A stretch of DNA of 64,000 nucleotides from Shewanella psychrotolerans (GCF_019457595.1 NZ_CP080419.1:1674001-1738000); one strand, 5' to 3'; shown: positions 1 to 10,737, counted from the first letter of the stretch. The notes: generated by a model not told the origin, from the sequence alone. Made by a program: numbers and translations.

Positions 1-71
1 CCACCAGCTTCAGGGCAGATAAACCCGAATCCTTTGGCGTTGTTGAACCATTTAACAGTTCCGTTTGCCAT
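1..71 (-). CDS. cspD: CspD-like cold-shock domain protein (N-terminal part)
   Basis: The reverse strand reads from an ATG at 71 into a start typical of cold-shock domains: [18 protein letters not shown], which contains the RNP1-type KGFGFI motif that binds single-stranded nucleic acid. Only 23 codons lie inside the window, so the gene runs off the left edge. It is divergent from clpS with about 245 bp between them, the cspD-clpS-clpA arrangement known in enterobacteria. CspD there inhibits replication in stationary phase. Whether this is CspD or another Csp cannot be settled from the first 23 residues; the neighbourhood favours CspD. Confidence 0.85.
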   Translation of the reverse strand, partial: MANGTVKWFNNAKGFGFICPEAG

Positions 72-315
72 ACTTCCACTTCCTTCTGTTGTTTACTGAC
101 CAGTAAGATAGTAAAACTAATGATGCGGGGAAAATTCACCGCTCAGTGAACAGAATGAAACCAGTAAAAGCGGATGTCAAGGGTAAATTAACAAAAGAGC
201 AACATTTTAGACAAATATTGCGATCAAGTGTTTTATTGGTCCGATGACTGGTATGTTTAATCATAGTTAAGATCAACATTTGGTAGAAGCCAAAACTAGA
301 GGCTAATATTTAAAC

Positions 316-624
316 ATGGCTAAAGCAGGAAATATTGAACATCTTGAAGAGCGCGTAGAATCAGAAATTGCTCCGCCTTCAATGTATAAAGTGATATTAA
401 ATAATGATGACTACACCCCAATGGATTTTGTCATTGAGGTATTGCAGCTGTTTTTTAAGAAAAATGAGCAAGAAGCGACCGATATCATGTTAGCAATTCA
501 TCATCAGGGGAAGGGAATATGCGGTATTTTTCCTTTTGGCATAGCAGAAACTAAGGTTGCTCAAGTAAATCAGTTTGCAAGACAAAACCAACATCCGTTA
601 CTGTGTTCATTAGAGAAAGCCTAA
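316..624 (+). CDS. clpS: ATP-dependent Clp protease adaptor ClpS
   Basis: A 102-residue protein with an acidic, flexible N-terminus and the ClpS core, including the [11 protein letters not shown] segment that forms the N-degron binding pocket. ClpS captures proteins with Leu, Phe, Tyr or Trp at the N-terminus and hands them to ClpA for degradation by ClpAP. Length fits the family (about 106 in E. coli). clpA starts 35 bp downstream, so the two are probably cotranscribed. The start ATG at 316 has only a weak upstream AG-rich stretch. The two enzymes that create such N-termini, aat and bpt, lie 1.5 kb away. Confidence 0.96.
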   Translation: MAKAGNIEHLEERVESEIAPPSMYKVILNNDDYTPMDFVIEVLQLFFKKNEQEATDIMLAIHHQGKGICGIFPFGIAETKVAQVNQFARQNQHPLLCSLEKA

Positions 625-659
625 TCTCGACTTGTTGTGATTAATTTTAGGGGGTGCTT

Positions 660-2915
660 ATGTTAAATAAAGATCTTGAGGTCACCTTGAATCTGGCTTT
701 TCAACAAGCCAGAGACGCGCGTCATGAATATATGACCGTAGAGCATCTGCTATTGGCGTTAATCGATAATCCCGCAGCACAGGAAGCGTTAATCGCATGT
801 GGGGCTAATCTCGATAAGCTGAGAGAAGAGGTCGCGAGTTTTATTGAACAAACAACGCCAATCATCGCTGATCCTAACGATGAGCGCGAAACTCAACCAA
901 CGTTAGGTTTCCAACGCGTCCTGCAGCGAGCAGTGTTTCACGTGCAATCTTCTGGGCGTAATGAAGTGACTGGTGCCAACGTGCTGGTTGCGATTTTCAG
1001 TGAGCAAGAGTCCCAAGCCGTCTATTTACTCCGTAATTGTGAAGTGACACGTTTAGATGTGGTCAATTACATCTCCCATGGCGTTGGCCGAGACGATGCA
1101 GATAGCGCTCAAGAGCCAGAGCAGATTGAAGACCATAGCGAGACAGAGGAGCGTAGCAAGTTATCTCAGTTTGCAGCTAATCTAAATGAAGAAGCTCGTA
1201 AAGGTAATATTGACCCGCTAATTGGCCGTACAGAAGAGATTGAGCGCTCAATTCAGATATTGTGTCGTCGTCGTAAGAATAATCCCTTGTTAGTGGGTGA
1301 AGCGGGCGTTGGTAAAACAGCGATCGCTGAAGGCTTAGCTTACCGTATTGTCAATGAAGAAGTGCCAGAGGTGATGCTCAACGCTACAGTGTATTCACTC
1401 GATCTCGGAGCCTTACTTGCAGGGACTAAATATCGTGGTGACTTTGAAAAGCGTTTCAAAAGTCTGCTTAAAGAGTTAACCGAAGATAAACAAGCCATTT
1501 TGTTTATCGATGAAATTCATACGATTATTGGCGCGGGTGCTGCATCTGGCGGAGTGATGGATGCATCTAACTTGTTAAAACCACTATTATCGAGCGGTAA
1601 CTTACGTTGTATGGGCTCGACGACTTTCCAAGAATACCAAAGTATTTTTGAGAAAGACCGCGCGCTGGCTCGACGCTTCCAAAAAGTGGATATCAATGAG
1701 CCATCAGTCGCAGAGACGACTAAGATTTTAAAAGGACTAAAGTCTAAGTATGAAGAACACCATGGTGTTCGTTATACCTTAGCGGCACTCAGTGTTGCTG
1801 CACGTCTTTCTGATAAACATATTAATGACCGGCATTTACCTGATAAAGCCATTGATGTGATTGATGAAGCGGGCGCTAGAATGGCGATGTTGCCTGCAAG
1901 TAAGCGTAAAAAAACCATTGGTCAAAGTGAAATTGAAGCGATTATCGCTAAGATGGCTCGTATTCCTGAGAAGTCGGTATCGACCACTGACAAGGATATG
2001 CTCAAGAACCTAGAGCGTAACCTTAAAATGGTTGTATTTGGCCAAGATAAGGCCATTGAAGCGCTTAGCGCGGCAATCCGTCTGTCTCGAAGTGGATTGG
2101 GTGGAGAGACTAAGCCAGTTGGTAGTTTCTTGTTTGCTGGCCCTACGGGGGTCGGTAAAACTGAGGTCACGAGTCAATTAGCTTCCTGTTTAGGACTTAA
2201 CCTTGTTCGCTTTGATATGTCTGAATATATGGAAAGCCATACGGTATCCCGTTTGATTGGTGCACCTCCAGGGTACGTTGGTTATGATCAAGGTGGATTG
2301 TTAACCGATGCCGTTATTAAGACCCCACACTGCGTGGTGTTACTTGATGAGATTGAAAAGGCACATCCCGATGTGTATAACCTGCTATTGCAGGTGATGG
2401 ATCACGGTACTCTAACGGATAATAACGGCCGTAAAGCCGATTTCCGCCATGTAACTTTGGTGATGACTACTAATGCGGGTGTACAAGAAACGGTGCGTAA
2501 ATCGATAGGGTTTAAGCAACAAGATCATAGCCAAGATGCCTTATCTGAAATTAATCGCGTGTTCTCGCCTGAATTTAGAAACCGACTCGATGAGATCATC
2601 TGGTTTAATCATTTGGATATGACGGTTATCGCTAAGGTGGTTGATAAGTTCCTTGTTGAACTTCAAGCACAGCTTGATGATAAATCTGTGGTACTTGAAG
2701 TGAGTGATGAGGCCAGAACCTTATTAGCCGAAAAAGGTTACGATAAGTCGATGGGGGCACGTCCAATGGCGAGAGTTGTCACAGAGTTGATTAAGCGTCC
2801 ACTTGCAGATGAAATTTTATTCGGCAAGCTAGAAAAAGGTGGCACCGCTCATGTAGATGTTGAAGGTGACAAATTAACCATCAATGTTGACAGTCTAGAG
2901 AAAGTGACCCATTAA
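660..2915 (+). CDS. clpA: ClpA, AAA+ unfoldase of the ClpAP protease
   Basis: This 751-residue protein has a ClpN repeat domain (about 1-145), AAA domain 1 with Walker A GEAGVGKT near 213-220, and AAA domain 2 with GPTGVGKT near 494-501, followed by the C-terminal D2-small domain. ClpA unfolds substrates and threads them into ClpP; with ClpS it degrades N-degron proteins. I chose the ATG at 660 (MLNKDLEV, matching the E. coli MLNQELEL start) over a GTG two codons upstream, because the AGGGGG ribosome site lies 6-7 bases before the ATG. A strong terminator follows. clpP is not in the window. Confidence 0.97.
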   Translation: MLNKDLEVTLNLAFQQARDARHEYMTVEHLLLALIDNPAAQEALIACGANLDKLREEVASFIEQTTPIIADPNDERETQPTLGFQRVLQRAVFHVQSSGRNEVTGANVLVAIFSEQESQAVYLLRNCEVTRLDVVNYISHGVGRDDADSAQEPEQIEDHSETEERSKLSQFAANLNEEARKGNIDPLIGRTEEIERSIQILCRRRKNNPLLVGEAGVGKTAIAEGLAYRIVNEEVPEVMLNATVYSLDLGALLAGTKYRGDFEKRFKSLLKELTEDKQAILFIDEIHTIIGAGAASGGVMDASNLLKPLLSSGNLRCMGSTTFQEYQSIFEKDRALARRFQKVDINEPSVAETTKILKGLKSKYEEHHGVRYTLAALSVAARLSDKHINDRHLPDKAIDVIDEAGARMAMLPASKRKKTIGQSEIEAIIAKMARIPEKSVSTTDKDMLKNLERNLKMVVFGQDKAIEALSAAIRLSRSGLGGETKPVGSFLFAGPTGVGKTEVTSQLASCLGLNLVRFDMSEYMESHTVSRLIGAPPGYVGYDQGGLLTDAVIKTPHCVVLLDEIEKAHPDVYNLLLQVMDHGTLTDNNGRKADFRHVTLVMTTNAGVQETVRKSIGFKQQDHSQDALSEINRVFSPEFRNRLDEIIWFNHLDMTVIAKVVDKFLVELQAQLDDKSVVLEVSDEARTLLAEKGYDKSMGARPMARVVTELIKRPLADEILFGKLEKGGTAHVDVEGDKLTINVDSLEKVTH

Positions 2916-2935
2916 TCTGTCAAAAATCTAGATAT

Positions 2936-2962
2936 AAAAAGGGCTGCAGTTGCAGCCCTTTT
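2936..2962 (+). terminator. Rho-independent terminator after clpSA
   Basis: A perfect inverted repeat GGGCTGCA / TGCAGCCC with a two-base loop, A-rich before and TTTT after, about 20 bp past the clpA stop. Confidence 0.9.
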
Positions 2963-3052
2963 CGTATCTATCGATCGGTAAAAAATGCATGATGTATGCA
3001 GAGTCTACTGACTTTAGTTGCTTTGAAATACAATATGAAACTAAATTTAGTA

Positions 3053-3082
3053 AACAAAAAAACCGGCTCTGCCGGTTTTTAT
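3053..3082 (-). terminator. Rho-independent terminator of infA
   Basis: ACCGGC / GCCGGT stem with a 3-base loop. In the leftward direction it is followed by a long T run. It lies 18 bp past the infA stop; the T tract on the other side may also serve rightward transcripts. Confidence 0.88.
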
Positions 3083-3099
3083 TTAATCGTTAGCTAACT

Positions 3100-3321
<222 letters not shown>

Positions 3322-3447
3322 TCAGTTATCCTGTTAGCCTTCAAATATTAAAAACGGGCGTATCATGCCGCAAAATACGCCTGCTGTAAAGAGGTGGTTA
3401 GCTATCCCGAAATAACTGTTTGCATTATTTTTTCTACAACCAGGGTA

Positions 3448-4152
3448 TTATTCACTTTGCTGCCAACCGTTTGCGGTAAGGATTTCGTAGGGTTGGTATG
3501 CTTTTTTGTAGTTCATTTTTCGTGATGCATCGATTTGGTAACCTAAATATAAAAAATCCTTTCCCATTAATTTAGCGATACGGCATTGAATCAGGATCAT
3601 CAATGAACCCATTGAACGCTTCTCTTGCGTTGGCGAAAAAAAACTATAAATGGCCGATAGGCTATTGGGTAAGACATCGGTTATTGCGACGCCAATTAGT
3701 TCTTTATTATCTCTTACTTCAATAAGTTGTGGTTGATGCCATGCACATTGAATGAAGTTATCATACTGCGCTCTTGAGGGTGGGTACATGGGGCCATCAT
3801 GATGGCGTTGTTCGATATATTGTTGGTACAACTGATAATGTTCATCTGATGTTGTATTGACGATTGACCAACTTAAATCTCTATTGTGCTTTAAGGTGCG
3901 CTTTTGTCGTCGAGAGGCTGAAAAATGTTTTACAGGTATCCGTATCGGTTGACAGGCTCGGCAATTGGGGCAGTGCGGTTTATATAACGTTTCTCCGCTA
4001 CGACGAAACCCTAAGGTTAATAACTGCTCGAACAGTTCCACGTTAAGTGTATTTTCTTGCAGAACGAGTAGCTGTTCTTGTTGTTCGGGTAGGTAGCTAC
4101 ATGCAAATGTGTTGGTCATACCGACTTGAATCGTGTCAGATTTAGAGCTCAA
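3448..4152 (-). CDS. bpt: Bpt, aspartate/glutamate leucyltransferase
   Basis: It transfers leucine from Leu-tRNA to proteins with N-terminal Asp or Glu, making a secondary residue into an N-degron read by ClpS. The family hallmarks are visible: a cysteine pair [11 protein letters not shown] in the N-terminal domain and FYLGYQID-like C-terminal core (here [17 protein letters not shown]). Homologues have about ten residues before the VG..TF.CSYLP motif, so I chose a TTG start at 4152 with GAGG six bases upstream, overlapping the end of aat by 11 bp (234 residues). An ATG at 4182 in the same frame is the alternative. The overlap indicates translational coupling with aat. Confidence 0.92.
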   Translation of the reverse strand: MSSKSDTIQVGMTNTFACSYLPEQQEQLLVLQENTLNVELFEQLLTLGFRRSGETLYKPHCPNCRACQPIRIPVKHFSASRRQKRTLKHNRDLSWSIVNTTSDEHYQLYQQYIEQRHHDGPMYPPSRAQYDNFIQCAWHQPQLIEVRDNKELIGVAITDVLPNSLSAIYSFFSPTQEKRSMGSLMILIQCRIAKLMGKDFLYLGYQIDASRKMNYKKAYQPYEILTANGWQQSE

Positions 4153-4852
4153 GGTAGACCTCGGCACAGTGCCAGGCATCACTGGCGACTTCGATATCTC
4201 GGAAGCGTTTTAATAGGTTGATAAAATCACTACGCTTTAATGCTTTGGCACCTAAAGATTGAAGGTGTGGGTTCATTACTTGGGCGTCAATAAGACGAAA
4301 CCTATGGGTTAGTAAGTGTTGATGTAGCATCATCATTGCGGCTTTTGAGGCATTTGTTTTATGATGGAACATCGATTCCCCACAAAATACCTGTCCAATA
4401 GCAAGACCATATAACCCCCCCACCAACTCGTCGTTCTCCCAAACCTCGATTGAATGCGCTTTACCTTGAGTATGCAATGCTTTGTAAGCATGCTGTATCT
4501 CTTGGGTTATCCAAGTTCCATCTTGCCCTTCTCTGGTTTTTGCACAGTTTTCGATAACGTGCGAGAAGGCCATATTTACTGTAAAACGCCAATGGCTTCT
4601 TTTTACATGACGTTTTAGACTACGACTAATTTTCATTGAGCCAGGAACAAAAACGGCTCGAGGATCTGGTGACCACCATAGGATGGGGTCATTTTCGTTA
4701 AACCATGGGAAGATCCCATCATAATAAGCGCTTAATAGGCGTTTAGGGTGCAGATCGCCACCGATGGCCAATAACCCATTGGGATCGGTCAATGCGTATT
4801 CTGGCGATGGGAACTGAGCCAGTTCATGATTTAAATAGGACAGTGAGTTCAC
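4142..4852 (-). CDS. aat: Leucyl/phenylalanyl-tRNA-protein transferase
   Basis: A 236-residue enzyme that adds Leu or Phe to proteins with N-terminal Lys or Arg. Conserved blocks include [20 protein letters not shown] near the start, [16 protein letters not shown] and GGLYG, all typical of Aat. The start is a GTG (reading MNSLSYLN, as in homologues), without an obvious ribosome site. It is the first gene of an aat-bpt pair and may continue into infA. Confidence 0.95.
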   Translation of the reverse strand: MNSLSYLNHELAQFPSPEYALTDPNGLLAIGGDLHPKRLLSAYYDGIFPWFNENDPILWWSPDPRAVFVPGSMKISRSLKRHVKRSHWRFTVNMAFSHVIENCAKTREGQDGTWITQEIQHAYKALHTQGKAHSIEVWENDELVGGLYGLAIGQVFCGESMFHHKTNASKAAMMMLHQHLLTHRFRLIDAQVMNPHLQSLGAKALKRSDFINLLKRFRDIEVASDAWHCAEVYLEL

Positions 4853-4904
4853 AATTGATTAAAATTAGTTGATAGCCTCTTTATAAGTTAGCGGAAAACC
4901 AGCC

Positions 4905-5396
4905 ATGTTGAAACCTATAAGCCGTTTCTTTAGTCTTGTTTGTATTGTTTTTGTCGCGACAGGCACATTGGGCATGTCACCATATACACTCGCCGCATAT
5001 GAACGTGATCAAGCTGTACCCGTTGAGAAAGTCATTTATGGTCATGTGACATCGGTGCGAAACATCACCCAAATCCAATTAGTTGAAGATAGTCATCAAG
5101 GCTGGAAAACCTTTGGTGGTGCGCTGTTAGGTGGTGTTATTGGTCATCAGTTTGGCGGCGGTTCAGGCAAAGATGTGGCAACCGTTCTTGGTGCATTGGT
5201 TGGTGCTGGAGTCGGTAATCGTTATAGCCGTGATAATTACCAAGAACTTAAGCTGGTAGAATTAATGATAACGTTTGAAGATGGTGAGCAGGTAATGGTT
5301 ATTCAGGATTACGACCCAGGAATGGTATTGAATCCTGATGACGAAGTGAGAGTGATTTATCTGCAAGGGCGAGTCAGAGTCGACATCGTAATGTAA
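4905..5396 (+). CDS. Glycine-zipper envelope protein (17 kDa surface antigen-like)
   Basis: A 163-residue protein with an N-terminal signal-like hydrophobic segment (about 8-30, ending near LAAYE) but no lipobox cysteine. A Gly-rich stretch at about 70-106 (FGGALLGGVIGHQFGGGSG...GALVGAGVGN) forms the paired helix of the Rickettsia 17 kDa / glycine-zipper 2TM family, followed by a small beta domain. Such proteins sit in the periplasm or outer membrane; their exact role is unclear. The gene is divergent from aat with 52 bp between and convergent with pdxY. Confidence 0.8.
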   Translation: MLKPISRFFSLVCIVFVATGTLGMSPYTLAAYERDQAVPVEKVIYGHVTSVRNITQIQLVEDSHQGWKTFGGALLGGVIGHQFGGGSGKDVATVLGALVGAGVGNRYSRDNYQELKLVELMITFEDGEQVMVIQDYDPGMVLNPDDEVRVIYLQGRVRVDIVM

Positions 5397-5485
5397 TTCA
5401 GTGTCACTTGAGGCGTTGTTAAACAAGATTTTTTGGGGTTTTATCCTGAATTTTTGTGGTATTTCTCTGGTATTTTCGTTAGTGC

Positions 5486-5510
5486 ATTTGGCCCTCTTAT
5501 AGGGCCAAAT
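5486..5510. terminator. Bidirectional hairpin between the glycine-zipper gene and pdxY
   Basis: A perfect 10-bp stem ATTTGGCCCT / AGGGCCAAAT with loop CTTAT, located between two convergent genes. The A/T ends of the arms could serve as T runs in both directions. Confidence 0.7.
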
Positions 5511-5548
5511 GTTCATTTAATACAGACGGACTTTTATTGATTCAGTGG

Positions 5549-6403
5549 CTAAATGACTTGGGCTTTAAATTGCGTTGTTGGTAATACTAACTCATTTTGT
5601 GCCTTGATGGTTTGTAACTCCCAATGGTGATCTTGATGAGTCACTTTCAATACGCCATAGCTGGCACTGGTCGCATGTTCAAATGCGGCAACAGGCGTCA
5701 TACCTTTGAGTAATCCACCAGTAAAAAGCGCTGAAATCAGATCGCCGACGCCAACGGGCTGTTTATCGAATGCAAGGTGTGGGCGCTGACAGATATAACA
5801 ACCTGATTGGGTAGCTAACATCATGGTGAAGACGTCATCAGAGCTAGAATGTAAATGTTTAACCAGTACCATTTTAGGCCCTAAGGTTAATGCTTTCTCA
5901 CAAGCGGATTTGGCCTGTTCAAGGTTAGTGATCTCCATTTGAGTAAACTGACTTAACTCAAACTGATTCGGTACTATTACATCGGCGATAGGCATTATTT
6001 GAGAGACAAGCTGCTCTGTTATTCCTTCAGCTAGAATGCAGCCTTTTTCAGGATCGCCCATAACCGGGTCGCATACATAAATCGCGTTGATGTTTTTCGC
6101 TTTTACTTTATTGACGGTGTTAACGATTGCTTGGCACTGTTCAGCGCTGCCCTGATAACCAGACAGTATTGCTTCACAATCGCTCAGTTTACCTATGTTA
6201 TCGATACCGCAGATTAATTCGTCGATGTGGTCGGCTGAAAATGCGCGACCAGTCCAACCTTGTTGGTATTGAGTATGGTTTGAAAACTGTACTGTATGGA
6301 TAGGCCAAACCTCCATCCCCATGCGTTGTAATGGAAAAACGGCTGAGCTATTACCAGCGTGGCCGAATACGACATGAGATTGGATTGAAATAATTCCTTT
6401 CAC
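5549..6403 (-). CDS. pdxY: Pyridoxal kinase PdxY
   Basis: A 284-residue ribokinase-fold enzyme of vitamin B6 salvage that phosphorylates pyridoxal to PLP. Visible are [22 protein letters not shown] at the N-terminus, CDPVMGD (substrate/Mg region, about 155-161) and [11 protein letters not shown] (about 223-233), where the GxGD aspartate is the catalytic base of the family. Length agrees with E. coli PdxY (287). It stands alone, with about 500 bp of non-coding sequence upstream. Confidence 0.94.
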   Translation of the reverse strand: MKGIISIQSHVVFGHAGNSSAVFPLQRMGMEVWPIHTVQFSNHTQYQQGWTGRAFSADHIDELICGIDNIGKLSDCEAILSGYQGSAEQCQAIVNTVNKVKAKNINAIYVCDPVMGDPEKGCILAEGITEQLVSQIMPIADVIVPNQFELSQFTQMEITNLEQAKSACEKALTLGPKMVLVKHLHSSSDDVFTMMLATQSGCYICQRPHLAFDKQPVGVGDLISALFTGGLLKGMTPVAAFEHATSASYGVLKVTHQDHHWELQTIKAQNELVLPTTQFKAQVI

Positions 6404-6868
6404 CTAATGAACTACCTTATATGTTGATATTGTTGCTGATGATTTAGTGGGGCACACCCTAAGTAACTTGAAATGGGGGAATAAACATATCTTAACTAAC
6501 CTTCAACTCCTCTAACTGCCTACAATCAACTGGTGAACGAGGCGTAAACAGACCTTATCGCCAAACAGAGATAATAAGTTTCAGCGTCATTGACCGTGGA
6601 GCGGCAAATTAGTCTAGTGTGATTCTATCTCTTAACTTGAGTTCAGAATGAGTATGATGAGTTCTGAACAATCATCAAGTTAATTTGGGTTGAGTTTATA
6701 ATGGCTTATCGACAAGAGATCAATGATGTAAACAAGAGTCTGAGATCTTATATCGTTATAGTGATACGTGATTGATTGAACGGTGAGACTAACAAGGGCA
6801 ATTATCTCGAGAATTGAATTGTCTGTTAGGTGTAAACAACATCGAAACCAAAAGTACTGATGGAGCGT
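6404..6868. other. Intergenic stretch without a recognisable gene
   Basis: No ORF here has a recognisable product, and a 77-codon leftward frame lacks a ribosome site and looks random. The first part should hold the pdxY promoter. I see no tRNA, riboswitch fold or mobile-element end. Confidence 0.5.
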
Positions 6869-6908
6869 CTTACATTTAAAGGAGCCATCAGGCTCCTTTA
6901 AATGTAAG
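6869..6908 (-). terminator. Perfect 18-bp hairpin downstream of the 116-residue protein gene
   Basis: CTTACATTTAAAGGAGCC pairs perfectly with its complement across a four-base loop, 8 bp past the leftward gene's stop. The upper arms hold AAA/TTT tracts but no long T run follows. It could be a terminator or a stabilising 3' structure. Confidence 0.7.
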
Positions 6909-6915
6909 GTCAAGA

Positions 6916-7266
6916 CTAAAATCCGCGAGGAAGCTGTCCTTTACCGGCTAATTTTGCACGCCAAAGTTCTTTTGGTGTCATACCTGCGCCTGAAGTTTTA
7001 TTAGCTTGTACTTCTTTCGCTGCTTTTGTTGGGGCAGACTTTTTAGTTGTAGCTGGTGCCTTTTTTGCCTTGTCTGCAGGTTTAGGCGCTTCAACACTGT
7101 TACCTTGCTCGGCAAGCATTGCTTCTAATTCGCTAAAACGAAGAGATTTTCCACCGTCGATTTTGTACCAACTTCCTTTTTGCTCGATAGATACAGTCTG
7201 CCCTTTTGCTTTGCTCAGTGCAGACTCTAGCGTGCTAATCACCTCTTCTTTGGTCAACTTTGACAT
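6916..7266 (-). CDS. Conserved basic protein of unknown function (H-NS-like layout)
   Basis: I do not recognise this 116-residue protein. It has a folded N-terminal part (1-50, ending SWYKIDGGKSLRFSELEAML), a Lys/Ala/Pro-rich linker (about 60-92), and a short C-terminal block TPKELWRAKLAGKGQLPRGF that looks conserved because it is compact and Trp/Gly-bearing. A basic linker between two small domains is common in nucleoid-associated or RNA-binding proteins, but no known DNA-binding motif is seen. The gene stands alone, divergent from the nif3-like gene, and has a strong hairpin after it. Confidence 0.6.
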   Translation of the reverse strand: MSKLTKEEVISTLESALSKAKGQTVSIEQKGSWYKIDGGKSLRFSELEAMLAEQGNSVEAPKPADKAKKAPATTKKSAPTKAAKEVQANKTSGAGMTPKELWRAKLAGKGQLPRGF

Positions 7267-7481
7267 AGTTTTAACCTATTTCTTTTAATGTTTAATTGAA
7301 GGTTTTGGGTAATTTTATAGTTTAACGGGTTAAAAAGTCCAATTTTCACAGAAATTCAACGTATTTCTATGAACTGACGCTCAGTTATGGCTACACTAAG
7401 CGCAATAATCACCGCCTCATATTCGCGACGATCTTGATATTGTGGCTGGCTGTTTAGTTAGGAAAATAATTAGGAGAGGTA

Positions 7482-8234
7482 ATGAATCGCATAGAGTTAA
7501 CTCAATATCTAGCTCAGTTTTTACAGGTTTCAAGCTATAAAGATTATGCGCCTAATGGATTACAGGTAGAGGGCCGCAATAAAATTAAAACCATAGTGAC
7601 AGGAGTGACGGCCTGTCAGGCGTTGATCGATCGTGCTATCGAACTCAATGCCGATGCGCTGCTCGTACACCATGGTTTTTTTTGGAAAGGTGAGAGTGAA
7701 GTCATTACTGGGATGAAATATAAGCGAATCAAAGCATTAATCAATAATGGGATCAATTTGTATGGTTATCACCTACCGCTGGATGCTCATCCTATGCTGG
7801 GTAATAATGCCGAGCTTGGCAGGGCACTTGGCATCATAGATGCTGAGCCAATCGCTGATTCTCCCCAAGGGTTAGTTTGGCAGGGACGTCTTGACGAACC
7901 TATGTCAGTAAGTGATTTTTCTCATCATCTCAGTCACGTATTGGGCCGACAAGCACTCTGTTTAGGTGAAAGTGATAAAGCGATAAGTCATTTAGCTTGG
8001 TGTAGTGGTGGGGCTCAAGATTACATTGATATAGCGGTTGACTTGGGTCTTGATGCATTTATTAGCGGTGAAGTGTCCGAGCGAACATTCCATAGCGCCG
8101 TTGAACAAAATATTCATTATTTTGCAGCGGGTCATCATGCTACAGAGCGTTTCGGTATTCAAGCATTAGGTGAACATTTAGCTCGTGAGTTTGATTTGAC
8201 ACATCATTTTGTCGATATCACTAACCCTGTTTAA
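7482..8234 (+). CDS. Nif3-like dinuclear metal centre protein
   Basis: A 250-residue protein of the Nif3/YbgI family. Metal ligands are visible in DALLVHHGFFWKG (about 58-70), GYHLPLDAHPMLGNN (about 95-109) and the C-terminal HHATERFGIQALGEHLA (about 218-234). The family binds two metal ions and forms a hexameric toroid; it was once called GTP cyclohydrolase type 2, but its reaction in bacteria is not settled. The ribosome site AGGAGAGG is strong. It is monocistronic; a repeat relic and the pta terminator follow. Confidence 0.93.
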   Translation: MNRIELTQYLAQFLQVSSYKDYAPNGLQVEGRNKIKTIVTGVTACQALIDRAIELNADALLVHHGFFWKGESEVITGMKYKRIKALINNGINLYGYHLPLDAHPMLGNNAELGRALGIIDAEPIADSPQGLVWQGRLDEPMSVSDFSHHLSHVLGRQALCLGESDKAISHLAWCSGGAQDYIDIAVDLGLDAFISGEVSERTFHSAVEQNIHYFAAGHHATERFGIQALGEHLAREFDLTHHFVDITNPV

Positions 8235-8249
8235 ACGTCAAATGTAGTC

Positions 8250-8388
8250 AATACCAATTATTATGTTAAGACCACCGTCTTCCCTCCCTTTGGAGATCAG
8301 ATGTTGTGAATGTCGTTAATGCACGACGATATGGATATAGAAGATAGAGCGAAGCATGACTAAAGGGATTTATACTCATTGGCATTAT
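8250..8388 (-). repeat. Degenerate copy of a TAATACCAAT-ended short repeat (MITE-like)
   Basis: The ends are inverted: AATACCAATTATTATG on the left, and on the right the complement reads TAATGCCAATGAGTATAAA. Inside, positions 8300-8322 match, in reverse orientation with two mismatches, the 23-bp core at 16180-16202 of the larger copy near pflB. It has no coding capacity and fills the gap between the nif3-like gene and pta. Confidence 0.7.
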
Positions 8389-8468
8389 AAGGCGATATGT
8401 GCGGCAACAAGACAAATTAGAGAAGGAAGAGGTTGAACGCCAACTATCATTTATCATTGAGCGTTGAT

Positions 8469-8497
8469 TAAAAAAAGCCCCCTTATGATAGGGGGCC
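8469..8497 (-). terminator. Rho-independent terminator of ackA-pta
   Basis: GCCCCCT / AGGGGGC stem. In the leftward direction it is followed by seven T residues, about 45 bp after the pta stop. Confidence 0.88.
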
Positions 8498-8542
8498 AAT
8501 CAAAGCTACCTTTTACAAAGGTGGCTCGTCACTGCGCTTGAT

Positions 8543-10681
8543 TTAGCTTTGTGAAGCTTGAATTGCGGTTAGAGCAATGGTGTAGACGATATCATCGACT
8601 AGTGCGCCACGAGATAGGTCGTTAACAGGTTTACGCATACCTTGTAGCATTGGACCAATACTGATGAGATCGGCACTTCGTTGTACGGCTTTATAAGTCG
8701 TGTTACCGGTGTTTAAGTCTGGGAAGACAAACACAGTAGCTTGACCTGCTACAGGGCTATTAGGTGCTTTAGATTGTGCCACATTCGGCATTACTGCAGC
8801 GTCGTACTGTAGCGGACCGTCGATGATAAGATCAGGACGTTTCTCTTTAGCGATGCGAGTCGCTTCACGTACTTTATCCACATCAGAACCAGTACCAGAG
8901 CTACCCGTAGAGTAACTAATCATCGCCACGCGAGGCTCAATGCCAAATGCTGCTGCACTCTCAGCTGATTGAATCGCAATATCTGCAAGCTGTTCTGCAT
9001 TTGGATCTGGGTTAATTGCACAGTCACCATAAACGAGTACTTGATCTGGCATCAACATAAAGAAGATTGAAGAGACTAAGCTAGAACCTGGTGCAGTCTT
9101 AATTAACTGTAGTGGGGGGCGAATCGTGTTTGCCGTGGTGTTTACGGCACCAGAAACAATACCATCCACTTCGCCTTGAGCTAACATCATGGTGCCTAAT
9201 ACCATGTTGTCTTCAAGTTGTTCACGAGCGACGACATTAGTTAGACCTTTATGGCGACGCAGATCAAGCATTGGTTCAACATAGCGCTCACGAGCCGATT
9301 CTGGCTCGATAATTTCAACACCTTCGCCTAATGTAACGCCTTGTTGCGTAGCGATACGTAAGATATCTTCGCGATTACCAATGAGCACACAACGGGCTAT
9401 GCCGCGCTCTGCACATATCGCAGCCGCTTCGATAGTTCGAGGCTCATCGCCCTCAGGAAGCACGACGGTTTTATGTGCAGCACGAGCAAGTTCGGTGAGT
9501 TTATATCTAAATGCTGGTGGTGAGAGTCTATGTTCACGAGGAGAATTCTCGGTCACACTTTGAACCCAGTTTTGATCGATATGACTCGCGACATATTCTT
9601 GTACTTGTTCGATACGCACAGCGTCATCTACTGGTACTTCGTGGTCAAAACGTTGGATATTTAACGATGTTTGCCATGTGTTAGTGTCAATTAAGAATAC
9701 GGGTAATCCCGTTTCAAATGCTTGTTCACATAACTCCATGATCTCGGGTTCTGGCTCATAACTCCCCGTAAGTAATAGCGCGCCCACTTTTACGCCATTC
9801 ATCGATGCGAGACAAGCCGATACAATCACATCTGAACGGTCACCAGAAGTCACTAATAGTGAGTCGGTCTTTATGTGAGTGACCATATTGGGAATACTGC
9901 GAGCACAGAAGGTCACCTTGCGAAGACGACGAGTGTGCATCTCACCAGCATTGATGATGCGAGCACGTAAGTGTTTAGCAAGATCAGATGCACGTGGAGC
10001 GACAAGATCGAGATTATAAGGCACGCTACCTAGAATACGTAACTTGCTTTTACCCGGTAGTTGGAACATTGTCGCTGGATCTGGACGCTGAATATCTTGA
10101 TGATCGAATACTTCTGAAAGATCGGGACGAGCGCGGCCTTCGTCATCAACGGGAGCACCAATTTTGTTGATAATCGCCCCAATAAGACGTTTGTTTGAGC
10201 TACCACCCCATGCGTTATGGGCAATCTCAAGACGATTCATTAGTGCTGTTGGCGTTTCATTACCAGGCGCTGCGACGAAGATAATATCGGCATCGAGCGC
10301 TTTTGCTATCTTGTAGTTGATGTCGTCAGAAAAAGGGTGATTTCGGGTTTGTACTAAACCTTCAACAATTAATGTTTCGCTTGGATCGGCAAACTCGGTT
10401 GCACGAGCAATAATTTGCTCCATTAAAACATCAGTTTGATCGGTACGAATGAGGTTTTCGGCGTGATCCATATCGAATGGCTCAAGCGGATTAACCGTAG
10501 GCGACTTACTTAAGATAGTGGTTGAACGTTCTGGCCCGGTATCGGTTGGGCGTTGCTGAGCAATCGGTTTGAAAAAGCGAACCTTAACACCATGACGCTC
10601 TAAAGCACGAACCATACCGAGACTGATAGACGTTAAGCCTACGCCAGTGCCATTTGGTATCAGCATAATATTGCGAGACAT
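8543..10681 (-). CDS. pta: Phosphate acetyltransferase
   Basis: A 712-residue long-form Pta that interconverts acetyl-CoA and acetyl phosphate. It has an N-terminal P-loop-like BioD-type domain ([22 protein letters not shown]), a central DRTGG-type regulatory domain (about 220-330) and a C-terminal catalytic PTA domain (about 390-710) with SSIFFMLMP and [12 protein letters not shown] motifs. I chose the ATG at 10681, with GAGGT six bases upstream and an exact match to the E. coli start, over an in-frame ATG 12 codons earlier. It follows ackA in one operon, 86 bp apart. Confidence 0.97.
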   Translation of the reverse strand: MSRNIMLIPNGTGVGLTSISLGMVRALERHGVKVRFFKPIAQQRPTDTGPERSTTILSKSPTVNPLEPFDMDHAENLIRTDQTDVLMEQIIARATEFADPSETLIVEGLVQTRNHPFSDDINYKIAKALDADIIFVAAPGNETPTALMNRLEIAHNAWGGSSNKRLIGAIINKIGAPVDDEGRARPDLSEVFDHQDIQRPDPATMFQLPGKSKLRILGSVPYNLDLVAPRASDLAKHLRARIINAGEMHTRRLRKVTFCARSIPNMVTHIKTDSLLVTSGDRSDVIVSACLASMNGVKVGALLLTGSYEPEPEIMELCEQAFETGLPVFLIDTNTWQTSLNIQRFDHEVPVDDAVRIEQVQEYVASHIDQNWVQSVTENSPREHRLSPPAFRYKLTELARAAHKTVVLPEGDEPRTIEAAAICAERGIARCVLIGNREDILRIATQQGVTLGEGVEIIEPESARERYVEPMLDLRRHKGLTNVVAREQLEDNMVLGTMMLAQGEVDGIVSGAVNTTANTIRPPLQLIKTAPGSSLVSSIFFMLMPDQVLVYGDCAINPDPNAEQLADIAIQSAESAAAFGIEPRVAMISYSTGSSGTGSDVDKVREATRIAKEKRPDLIIDGPLQYDAAVMPNVAQSKAPNSPVAGQATVFVFPDLNTGNTTYKAVQRSADLISIGPMLQGMRKPVNDLSRGALVDDIVYTIALTAIQASQS

Positions 10682-10737
10682 AATTACCTCTTTTTCCTTG
10701 TTAGCATAGGCTAGCAAGTCTGTTAATGCTTTAAATA

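Noticed and set aside
654..659. GTG start for clpA two codons upstream
   Set aside because: It overlaps the ribosome site and adds residues absent from homologues.
8266..8499. 77-codon leftward frame downstream of the nif3-like gene
   Set aside because: It runs through the MITE-like relic and the pta terminator.
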